A DNA stretch of 64,000 nucleotides from Sphingobium estronivorans (lineage in GTDB: Bacteria > Pseudomonadota > Alphaproteobacteria > Sphingomonadales > Sphingomonadaceae). Under the pieces are notes generated by a model, which saw nothing but the letters and a program-made list of their open reading frames with translations, was not told the DNA's origin and made no database searches. The stretch spans positions 1 to 64,000 of the forward strand of contig NZ_LFCT01000024.1 of the NCBI RefSeq assembly GCF_008692605.1, written 5' to 3'. Shown here piece by piece: positions 46,773 to 54,065 of this stretch (its first letter is position 1; the number at the start of each line of letters is the position of its first letter). The position numbers and the translations under genes were made by a program.

Positions 46773-47129
46773 ATGCCCAAGATGACGGAACGGGAACGGC
46801 TCGCGAAGATCGAGGCCGATCAGCGCAATCTCGCGCAGGAAGCCGAGATGGTGCGGCGTGGATTGCGCGCGCATTATGGTAAGCTCGCGTCGGAGCTTGC
46901 GGTCGAGAGACTGAGCGAGCGCGAGTTTCGTGATGTGCTCTCGCAGGCGATCAGGATCGGCGGCGGCGCGGCGCTGGCTGCACTGAAGGCGCTTCCGGCT
47001 GCGTCCGATGATCCGCCCGAACGGCGCGCGCCGACGAAGGCTCGTGCTGTTGGTGGGGTGAAGTCCGGCGCTACGCGGCCTCCCGGATCGGAGGCCGGAG
47101 ACGGGAGCCAGGAGACGGTGCATCCTTAG
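46773..47129 (+). CDS. Small transfer-associated protein, TraC/TraD-like
   Basis: 118 residues from ATG 46773, set by AAGGAG eight bases ahead. Lys/Glu-rich N-terminal coiled helix (MTERERLAKIEADQRNLAQE), then VERLSEREFRDVLSQAIRIG, ending in a Pro/Ala tail. This short charged-helix plus acidic-patch pattern resembles small TraC/TraD accessory proteins encoded next to MobF/MobQ relaxases in rhizobial plasmids. Divergent from the main transfer operon across the presumed oriT. The assignment is tentative. Confidence 0.65.
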   Translation: MPKMTERERLAKIEADQRNLAQEAEMVRRGLRAHYGKLASELAVERLSEREFRDVLSQAIRIGGGAALAALKALPAASDDPPERRAPTKARAVGGVKSGATRPPGSEAGDGSQETVHP

Positions 47130-47179
47130 CGGAAAGGGGAGCGACGTTGGCGGGCGGAACGCCCGGCAAAAGGAGCGGC

Positions 47180-47208
47180 GCGGGGGAAACCGTTCGGGTT
47201 TCCCCCGC
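47180..47208. terminator. GC-rich hairpin between convergent genes
   Basis: Perfect 12-base arms GCGGGGGAAACC/GGTTTCCCCCGC with a five-base loop, 50 bases after the stop at 47129. There is no long T-run, but the stem is strong. Confidence 0.6.
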
Positions 47209-47227
47209 TCGTGCGACAAGCACGACA

Positions 47228-47260
47228 AGGGACCGGCTGCGGTGTCCCGCGCCGGTCCCT
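47228..47260. terminator. Second hairpin between convergent genes
   Basis: Perfect ten-base arms AGGGACCGGC/GCCGGTCCCT, 13-base loop, then CTCTTGG. It lies about 20 bases from the DUF2493 stop on the other strand and may end transcription from both sides with 47180-47208. Confidence 0.6.
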
Positions 47261-47280
47261 CTCTTGGGCTGGTGGTCCGA

Positions 47281-48294
47281 TCAGGCCGCTATGACGCGGC
47301 GCCTGCGCTTGATGGGCACATCGGGTTCCTGATCGGTCCGCATGAAAACATGGGTCGGGACGCGGTGGCCCTTCTCCGGGTTGAACAGGTCATAAAGGCT
47401 CGACTGGATGCCGGAACCTTCGCAAAGCAGCGCCTCGACGGGCATAAGCTCGGCAATGTCGCGATTGCGCTTGAAGCCCTTGCCCTTCCCGCGTCCATAG
47501 AGGCCGAACGCGATGCAGATGACGCCGCGTTGCGCCGCCCAAGCCGCTGCCGCTGCGTCCACTCCGGCACGCTGTCCGGTGGTGACAAGGACCATGTTGG
47601 GGATGCGCGTCCTGATCTGGTCGAGGCGTCCCCAGATAATCCGCCAGTCGTGCCAGTCCTGCGGGCCGGATACGACGACGACCGGGCCTTGCGGGTCGTA
47701 TCGGTCACGCCGCCGCTCGGATCGCGCGCGCAGGAAGTCGAGCGCGGAAATCTGGCTTGCGGTCGTGACATGGGACGCGCGCGATCCCTTGGCAGGCGAC
47801 CACGGGCGACCGGCATAGGCGCGATACATCGCGGCGGCATAGTCGCGCATGGCTTCCATCGCGGCGCGCTGCTCGGCAACCGACTGGCATTCAAGCTGGG
47901 TATCTTCCAGTTCCTTGATGAACACTTCGCCCGGCTCCAGCCGCCGCGCCATATCGCGCAGGGTGTCGGCCAGCCGATCCTCGCGGCTTTCCAGCTTGTT
48001 CGCGACAAAGTGGAAGCTGTTGACGAAACCCCATGCGAGTTCGGGCGCGAGGGGGGCCAGCCGCGTATCGGTCAACAGGTCGAAGATGGCGGCGATGATG
48101 CCGCCGCATTCCGCCTGTGCGGCGAGCGGATCGGGCATGAGAAATTCGCCCGGCTCCTCGTCGGGCTGGATGATGGTTAGCGGAAGCGGATCGCCGAACG
48201 ATGCCACGAAATCGGGCGTGGTTGTGAGTTCGGCATAGAGTTCCGGCAGGTCGGCAAAGCTGCTAACGCTGCGCAAGGCCGTTGGCTTGCTCAT
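47281..48294 (-). CDS. DUF2493 (SLOG-like) protein
   Basis: 337 residues. The N-terminal half is helical and unassigned (residues 1-200). The C-terminal part has the DUF2493/YspA-like SLOG Rossmann fold: VVVVSGPQDWHDWRIIWGRL, then NMVLVTTGQRAGVDAAAAAW, the Gly-rich GxxGVD-type nucleotide pocket, and a basic tail. SLOG proteins are thought to bind nucleotide-derived ligands or act on DNA/NAD-type molecules. Commonly paired with DUF736 on alphaproteobacterial plasmids; that pairing is present here. Confidence 0.82.
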   Translation of the reverse strand: MSKPTALRSVSSFADLPELYAELTTTPDFVASFGDPLPLTIIQPDEEPGEFLMPDPLAAQAECGGIIAAIFDLLTDTRLAPLAPELAWGFVNSFHFVANKLESREDRLADTLRDMARRLEPGEVFIKELEDTQLECQSVAEQRAAMEAMRDYAAAMYRAYAGRPWSPAKGSRASHVTTASQISALDFLRARSERRRDRYDPQGPVVVVSGPQDWHDWRIIWGRLDQIRTRIPNMVLVTTGQRAGVDAAAAAWAAQRGVICIAFGLYGRGKGKGFKRNRDIAELMPVEALLCEGSGIQSSLYDLFNPEKGHRVPTHVFMRTDQEPDVPIKRRRRVIAA

Positions 48295-48375
48295 GGGATG
48301 GGTTCCTTTGGTCGGGTGACGGTTCAGGGTCCGGGGAAGCGTTCCAGCGCTCCCCCGGCCCGCCTTTGATGCCGC

Positions 48376-48867
48376 TTAGAAGGGCACCTCATCGTCAAGG
48401 CCGCGCCCGTTGCCGGTATATTCGCCGCCGGGGCCGGCGGTGCTGCCGCCCGAGAAGCCGCCGCCCGAACGCCCGCCGAAGCCGCCCTGCCGCTGGCCGC
48501 CGCTCGTGCGATTGCCGAAGCCGCTGCCCTGCGCGTCGCGCTCGCGTTCACGCCGCCACTGGACGTCGAAACCATTGGTCTCGTCCCCGAAAAGGGCGAT
48601 GGGGAGCGGCTCGCGGAAGCTCGGATCGTCGATCATGCCGGACAGGAAGAGTTCGTCATTGGACTTCATGCGACGTTCCCAGACCACGCCGATCTGGATT
48701 TCGTCGCCCGCCTCGTTCGTCTCGTAGATTTCATAGACGGGGGCGCTGTCGCTCTGGCGATCCTCGACGCGCTTCATGATGAGGTAAGGAAAGCGCATCC
48801 TGCGAGTGGCAATCTTGCCGATAATATCGCCGACGCGCTCGTCAAACTTGAAGCTACCGATCTTCAT
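48376..48867 (-). CDS. DUF736 protein with an SSB-like tail
   Basis: 163 residues. Residues 1-105 form the DUF736 core (MKIGSFKFDERVGDIIGKIA, then QIGVVWERRMKSND). After it comes a Gly-rich linker (FGGRSGGGFSGGSTAGPGG) and the acidic end GRGLDDEVPF. That ending matches the SSB tip (DDDIPF), which recruits RecO, PriA, Exo I and others. The protein may act as an SSB-like or SSB-mimicking factor during transfer. 81 bases separate it from DUF2493. Confidence 0.85.
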   Translation of the reverse strand: MKIGSFKFDERVGDIIGKIATRRMRFPYLIMKRVEDRQSDSAPVYEIYETNEAGDEIQIGVVWERRMKSNDELFLSGMIDDPSFREPLPIALFGDETNGFDVQWRRERERDAQGSGFGNRTSGGQRQGGFGGRSGGGFSGGSTAGPGGEYTGNGRGLDDEVPF

Positions 48868-49592
48868 GACTTCATCCTTTCTCTGTGCTGTGGTCCGTTT
48901 CTCTTTCCGACCACATAAAAACCCTACTCCCTCCCCTCCATTACTTCTATGTCATTGATTTCTTGACAGATTTCATCGTGCCTGGTGAGCCCGAGCATCA
49001 GACGGCCGCGACAGCGGCCACAACAAGGACAAAGACGCACCGGCCGCGAAGCGGACGGTTCTGCTTGAATGGAAAGGGAGCGTGGGCCGGCTCGATCGTC
49101 ATCGCACCCGGAGCCGCCCTCGCAGGTCCGAAGGCGCAGGGCCGGGGCGGTGATGCAAAAGGCACGAGAGCCTAGCGTAGCTTGCTGAAAATGGGCCGGC
49201 GCTGCTGCTGAAAGCGGACAAACATCGCCGGCCCATTTTCAGCTAGCGGAGCTTGGCTCTGCAACTCGTTGCATCACCGCCCCGGTTCTGCAACGCGCGG
49301 ATCCTGCGAGGGCGGCGAAGGGGGCGATGCGATCGGGCTGGCTCCACGATCCGCATCGCGCGACTAGCGCGATTCCTTAGGCGAAGCCTGCATTGCGATG
49401 GTCGTGCGGCTGGATTCTTCGGTTCAGGAGGAAGCACTCCGCCTGCGTCGAGCGCCTGCGGAAGGGATCGTTACCGCGAAGCGGACAAGACCCCGCAGGG
49501 GGCTTGGTCGGAGCGAAGCGGAGATAGAGCCCGGTGCCCGCTTGCGGGCATCCGCCCATACCGGCCACGACTTATCGGACTGTTGCACGCTG
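48868..49592. other. Gene-poor region with a long inverted repeat
   Basis: About 725 bases without a supported protein gene, between DUF736 and the cargo operon. Plus-strand open frames here have no ribosome site, no family likeness and lie across the inverted repeat. The long repeat is listed separately. The left 200 bases may hold the DUF736 promoter. Confidence 0.55.
49085..49345. repeat. Long imperfect inverted repeat (~260 bp)
   Basis: The two halves are reverse complements over roughly 110-120 bases each. The inner arms are perfect for 18 bases (49184-49201 against 49225-49242) around a loop of about 23 bases. Further out GGGGCGGTGATGCA (49144-49157 approx.) pairs with TGCATCACCGCCCC (49270-49283), and GCCCTCGCAGG pairs with CCTGCGAGGGC. 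It could form a cruciform or a long hairpin in single strand. Confidence 0.8.
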
Positions 49593-49602
49593 TCACATTG
49601 GC

Positions 49603-50865
49603 TCAAGGATTTCGCCGCCGCCGCGCCGGATTCCGACGCAATCGCTGCAAAGCCTGAGCGACGGCACGCCCGGCATCGCTTCGGCTGCGTTCACGAGGCG
49701 ATAGTCCTCGGCCGGGTCGCCGCATGCCGAGCAGACATCGGACGATCCCATGCGCTGGATGGAGAGGCGAGCGATGGTGCCAAGCCGGGGTTCCACGCGG
49801 TCCACGATCGAGAACCATAGCTCCGAATGCGGCGCGATCCGCTGAAGATGGGGAGCGACGTCCCCGGGATGGTGACGCTGAAGCCATGCAAGAGCGACCT
49901 CGCGGCGTCTGGTCGCCCATAACGAGTTGCCGGTAGAGCGCCACCAGCTGCGTTGTGGTGGTTCGGCCATTGGCTTCCAGAGCACGCTGATAATGGGCGA
50001 GATTGACGGCGAAGCGCAGGCCGCCTGTGTGGAACTCGCGAATGGTGCTGAGGCAATATTCGAGGAGGCCGGCGTCGCGGTGCGATCCGGCGCTCGCCTC
50101 CATATGGTCGAGATCATAGTGCCATGGGTTGATCGCGAAGTCGGATCGCCAGAGGTCGAGATAGCCGCTCTTGCGATAGACGCGGGCGATCTCCTCGTCC
50201 CATTCCGGATGGTCCTGCACGAGCCGGTCGAGGTCGTTGAAGTTTTCCACCGATGGATCGAGCTGCCGCGCGGCGGTCAGTATCCGGTTCTGGATGTCCT
50301 GCATGTCGGCAATGGGATTAGCGCGCGCGGCCCATGCCGCCAGCTCGGCGGGCGACGCCGTCTCCGTCATGTCCGGAAGTTCGGCGAGAAGCGGGCTGCG
50401 CCGGATTTGTTCGGGCGTGCAATAGTCAGGGTCGGCTACGAGGTGGACGCCCGCACTGGCGAAAGCGCGCCCGACAAGGCGTGAGCAGAAGAGCTGCCGC
50501 GTCCTTGGCTTGGGTCCGGTCAGGACCGATCGCACGGCTTCGCTCCTGGAGTAGCGCGTGCCGATCTCGGAGCGTGCGAAATCGATGACGGCGGCGAGTT
50601 GAGCCTCGGTCAGGGACTGGCGAAGGCGCAAGACGGCGACGTGGTCGTCGGGCTCGTAAAGTTCGCGCTGAATGTTGTGCGCCTGCACGCCGTCATCGGT
50701 CGAGTCGATGATGGAGCCGTGTTGGACGCAGATCATCGCGTGGGAGACCTGACCTTTGCTGGCGATGCGGATGGCCTTGCTGACCTTGCCGCTGGACGCG
50801 GTAAGGATGATGTCGCCCGGCCTGAGCCGTTCGACCTTGATGCGGCGAATCTCTTCGTCAGGCAT
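49603..50865 (-). CDS. YiiX-like permuted papain-fold hydrolase, frameshifted C-terminus
   Basis: 420 residues as read. The N-terminal domain is of the YiiX/YebB NlpC/P60-like group: RLRPGDIILTASSGKVSKAI, catalytic His in GQVSHAMICV (H42) and Cys in RQLFCSRLVG (C127), in the permuted His-before-Cys order. Residues 150-330 are helical and unassigned. After about residue 325 the frame turns into an Arg/Ser/Pro-rich shadow. The neighbouring frame from about 49925 to a stop at 49593 instead gives EVALAWLQRH, then SSDVCSACGDPAEDY and LRLCSDCVG, a CxxC-CxxC zinc-ribbon-like end. A one-base insertion near 49912 would explain this. Last gene of the four-gene operon, nine bases after the cyclase-like gene. 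Confidence 0.75.
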   Translation of the reverse strand: MPDEEIRRIKVERLRPGDIILTASSGKVSKAIRIASKGQVSHAMICVQHGSIIDSTDDGVQAHNIQRELYEPDDHVAVLRLRQSLTEAQLAAVIDFARSEIGTRYSRSEAVRSVLTGPKPRTRQLFCSRLVGRAFASAGVHLVADPDYCTPEQIRRSPLLAELPDMTETASPAELAAWAARANPIADMQDIQNRILTAARQLDPSVENFNDLDRLVQDHPEWDEEIARVYRKSGYLDLWRSDFAINPWHYDLDHMEASAGSHRDAGLLEYCLSTIREFHTGGLRFAVNLAHYQRALEANGRTTTTQLVALYRQLVMGDQTPRGRSCMASASPSRGRRSPSSADRAAFGAMVLDRGPRGTPAWHHRSPLHPAHGIVRCLLGMRRPGRGLSPRERSRSDAGRAVAQALQRLRRNPARRRRNP

Positions 50866-50874
50866 GGCGCACCG

Positions 50875-51642
50875 TCAGCTCAGGTTGTTGGAATCGAGCG
50901 TTCCCCGAATCCATGCGGGGGGTGGCGCCTCGGTATCGATATAGCCCCGAATGGCGCGCTCGGCGTCTGCGGGCGCCCCGCCAATGCCGGCGCAGGACCA
51001 TATGCGGTCGATATGGGCATGGTCGGCATGGACCCAGTCGAGGACGGTGAAATCGGCGTGGCCATCGATGGTCCGGCGCGGAAAGCTCGGGGCGATCCGC
51101 GTCGCGTCCGGCGTCGCGACGGTGAGGATTGACCCTTTGACCGGGTTCCTGGCATCGAGCTTGTTGGCGGCGATCAGCGCGGTTCCCATGACAGGCAGCA
51201 GCGTCATGAGGCCGCTGCCCAGCGATATGCAATCGTCCGAGCCATCGCGCGCGACGGCGTCCCGGATGACCTTGGGCCACAGGCCGGAAATGTCGGCGAA
51301 CTCGCCTTCGGCAATGGCGGCCCGGGCGAGACACCCGGCACGGGAGATGTGCCGCATGAGCGCGACCGCGATGGCCGCGCAGCGGTCGAGCTGGGGCTCG
51401 TGAAAATCGGCGACGATGATGAACCCGTCGCCGAACTGGTGGGCGAAGAGCCGGTCGCCGTCATCGCGATAGAGCCGGGTTCCGAGGCTGTAGATGCCCT
51501 CCATGAGGGCGCGCAGGCCCAAGACGGCCTTGTGCCCGCGTTCCCAGAGCGTGCTGAAACCTTCGACGTCGATCCAGATCGACCAGCGCCTTCCCTCTTC
51601 AACGGGCGTGGTCTCGAGGGCCACAGTTCGCTCGGTGGTCAT
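50875..51642 (-). CDS. Class III nucleotide-cyclase-like protein
   Basis: 255 residues from ATG 51642, overlapping the PLD-gene stop (ATGA). Matches the layout of class III cyclase catalytic domains: SIWIDVEGFSTLW with metal-binding Asp25, HQFGDGFIIV with the second metal Asp72, then ARAAIAEGEFADIS (the R-x-G-x-x-x-G strand region) and MGTALIAANKLD, where active enzymes have G-x-x-V-N-x-A-x-R-L. Here the transition-state Asn and Arg are Ile and Lys, and the base-selecting Lys before GD is His. It is therefore either a divergent cyclase using another base or an inactive sensor. There are no membrane segments. The operon context recalls two-component nucleotide-signal defences, without proof. 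Confidence 0.7.
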   Translation of the reverse strand: MTTERTVALETTPVEEGRRWSIWIDVEGFSTLWERGHKAVLGLRALMEGIYSLGTRLYRDDGDRLFAHQFGDGFIIVADFHEPQLDRCAAIAVALMRHISRAGCLARAAIAEGEFADISGLWPKVIRDAVARDGSDDCISLGSGLMTLLPVMGTALIAANKLDARNPVKGSILTVATPDATRIAPSFPRRTIDGHADFTVLDWVHADHAHIDRIWSCAGIGGAPADAERAIRGYIDTEAPPPAWIRGTLDSNNLS

Positions 51643-54065
51643 GCGGCTGGTCCTGCTTCCTGCCGCGAGCGGCTCCTGGCCGCTAGCGGCTGGGCATCTG
51701 GCGGCAAGGCTCCGGGGAGCACGGCGCCTTCCGTAAGAGGCGATGGGACAAGGCCGAGCCTTTGTCCGATCGAGCGATCGAGCCCTTGGCGAACATCGGT
51801 CGCGATGTGTCCTGCCAATTCGCCGGGAGAGAGTCCGAGAAGGGCGACCACGCGCCGGCGCAGCTCGGGGATATATTTGAGGAACTCGCGTTCCTTGATC
51901 CGCCCGGCCAGCGTCCGTTCGATGGCATCGAGGCTCCAGAGGGCGGTGATCCAGCATTCCATGAAGTCGACGGGCATGCCGCTATAATCGCGCGCCATCA
52001 TGAGCCGGCTGATCGCCGGGGTGCGGCCGCAAAAGAAGGCGACAAGGATGCGCACGGTGAAGCGCGGCCAGGACAGCGCAGCGCCTGACCCGTCCAGGCC
52101 GTGGGGAAGATCGGGGCAGCGGGCCTTGTAGAGGAGGAACAGGAGCCAGAAGCGCAGGCGCAGGACGTCGCTTTGGCCGAGTGGTGCCTCGTCCCATTCG
52201 AGACCTTCGGCGTAGGCGATGACGTGCCGTTCGTAGAGGCGTGCGTCGATCGGCGCGGGCTCGTCCGGTTCCTCGGCCGGTGGTCGGGGCGGCTGGCCGA
52301 AGGCCCCATCGCTTCGATCGTCGGAATCGAGGTCGCCCCCCTCCTCGGCGGGGTCCTCATAGGCGGGATCGTCATGGTCGTCGGGGGTCGGACCAGGCGC
52401 CCGTCCGGAGAGGAGATTGAGGAAATCGCGGATGCTGTCGCTATGGGTTCCGGCGAGACTGTTCTCGCCGGCGGCGCCCGATCGCCCGCCAGAAGGGCGC
52501 GCCTGCACGAATTCTTCGTAGCTGAGCGTCACTGGGGGCGCCTCGCCCTCGGCGTCGGCCTTTCGCCTTGGCCTGCGCGCGGCCGAAACCTGCGCTTCGG
52601 TCACCTGGTCGAAGTCGGCGCGGACCAGCGTTTCGAATGCTTGGTGCATCCAGAGGTCGAAGTCGGTCCCGTCGGTGAAGGGTGCGAGCGCGCGGGCAAC
52701 GGCGCCTGTCGCCATTTCCCGCCGGCGCCCGCGCAGGACGGTGCGATGTGTGACATGGGCAATGGCCGAGGTGGAATCGTCCGAAACGATGCGGGCAAAA
52801 GATACTGTCCGGTGCAGCGCCGGATCGACGGGCGCGGTGCGGGTGTCCCCGGATTGCTCGAAGGCTTCGACCGGAATGGACAGGATGAAGTTTGCCCCAT
52901 TGTCGAGGAGCTGGACGTCGCCCTCCTGCATCCCCCCGGATACCGGACGCCAGGTGAGGAGATTTCCGTCAAGGACGAAGGCGCCGGGCTGGCGTGCCTC
53001 GATCGCTTTGAGCGGAATGGGGGTCGATGCGCTTCGCGGAGGAAGATCGGTGAGCGCGATGGAGTCGCCGTCGAGCCAGCGATCGAGCCCGAGTGCTTCG
53101 CGTGCGGCCCCGCGGCGTAGCCTTTGGTAGATGCAGGCCTCCGCGTTGCTGCCGAGGGCCCCTGCCCGCCCCAGCGCCGGGGTCGTGCAGTTCGCGCTGC
53201 CGAACAGGATGTGGTCGTGGCGCGCGGAGGAAGCGACCAAGATCTTGGCGTGGGTGAAGCGCCGCATGGGCCAGTGGAGATCCACGAAACGGACCTTGCG
53301 AGCAAAGGGCGCGTCGACCGGGAACTCGTGGCTGGCGATGTCGATCGGAAGGATGACCTGCTTGGGACCGAGACGCCGGGAGAGATCGGCAATGGCGGAA
53401 AGATCGTCGTCCCAATAGGGGCTGATCGCGACCAACGACTGGACCTTGTCGCCGCCGATGAAGGAGACGAATTGATCGCCGATCCCGGCATCTCCCGGGG
53501 CATGGAGGAACGCGATCGCCGAGCCTTCCTCCAGTTCGTGCAGAATCTGGCCGGACGGGGCCTCGATCCACGCGGCGCGCTCGCTTGCCCAGCGCAGGGC
53601 GTCGCGTGCGGGAGACGGTGCGGCCGGCACGAGCGCGTCAAGATAGCGCCAGATGGATCGCACGATCTCGCGCTCGGGACCGTCTTCGTCCCTGCATCCG
53701 ATCTCGATCGAGACCTCGGCGTTACCGGCCAGGCCCGCTGCGGTCAGGTTGGCGGAGCTGACGAAGGCGCGAGCACTGTCGCGGCCGATCTGAAGGATGA
53801 TCTTGGGGTGGAAAATCCCGTCGGCCGGCGGCGGGCTGTAGAGCGCATAGTCGCGCCCAAGCGCAGTCGGAAGGATCGATCCGTCCGAGAGGGCGAGCGA
53901 GGCCATGCGCGCGTCGGCGATGAGGAGGAGGTTCGACGCGCCGCTCGCCATGAGCTGCGGCAGGAGGATTTGCTCGACGGCGGCAAATTCGACGGCGAAG
54001 CTCGTGGCGATCGCGCTATGGAAGGGGCGGCCAAGGCGCCGGCCGAGGCGGTCGGGCAGCCTCAT
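51639..54065 (-). CDS. Double PLD-motif protein
   Basis: 808 residues. The N-terminal 300 residues carry two phospholipase D-superfamily half-sites: GIFHPKIILQIG with AFVSSANLT (H86, K88, N106) and RRFTHAKILVASS with HILFGSANCT (H272, K274, N292). PLD proteins with HxK and GSxN but without lipid-binding features are usually nucleases. Residues 300-480 are beta-rich, and 480-620 are acidic and probably disordered. The last 180 residues form a helical domain (DVLRLRFWLLFLLYKARCPD). Coupled by ATGA overlaps to the genes on both sides. Possible nuclease effector of the operon. Confidence 0.8.
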   Translation of the reverse strand: MRLPDRLGRRLGRPFHSAIATSFAVEFAAVEQILLPQLMASGASNLLLIADARMASLALSDGSILPTALGRDYALYSPPPADGIFHPKIILQIGRDSARAFVSSANLTAAGLAGNAEVSIEIGCRDEDGPEREIVRSIWRYLDALVPAAPSPARDALRWASERAAWIEAPSGQILHELEEGSAIAFLHAPGDAGIGDQFVSFIGGDKVQSLVAISPYWDDDLSAIADLSRRLGPKQVILPIDIASHEFPVDAPFARKVRFVDLHWPMRRFTHAKILVASSARHDHILFGSANCTTPALGRAGALGSNAEACIYQRLRRGAAREALGLDRWLDGDSIALTDLPPRSASTPIPLKAIEARQPGAFVLDGNLLTWRPVSGGMQEGDVQLLDNGANFILSIPVEAFEQSGDTRTAPVDPALHRTVSFARIVSDDSTSAIAHVTHRTVLRGRRREMATGAVARALAPFTDGTDFDLWMHQAFETLVRADFDQVTEAQVSAARRPRRKADAEGEAPPVTLSYEEFVQARPSGGRSGAAGENSLAGTHSDSIRDFLNLLSGRAPGPTPDDHDDPAYEDPAEEGGDLDSDDRSDGAFGQPPRPPAEEPDEPAPIDARLYERHVIAYAEGLEWDEAPLGQSDVLRLRFWLLFLLYKARCPDLPHGLDGSGAALSWPRFTVRILVAFFCGRTPAISRLMMARDYSGMPVDFMECWITALWSLDAIERTLAGRIKEREFLKYIPELRRRVVALLGLSPGELAGHIATDVRQGLDRSIGQRLGLVPSPLTEGAVLPGALPPDAQPLAARSRSRQEAGPAA

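Noticed and set aside
46379-46780. Minus-strand frame of 133 codons
   Set aside because: Arg/Pro-rich, no family, lies over the presumed oriT.
49253-49657. Plus-strand frame through the inverted repeat
   Set aside because: Overlaps the long repeat and the end of the papain-fold gene; shadow-like composition.
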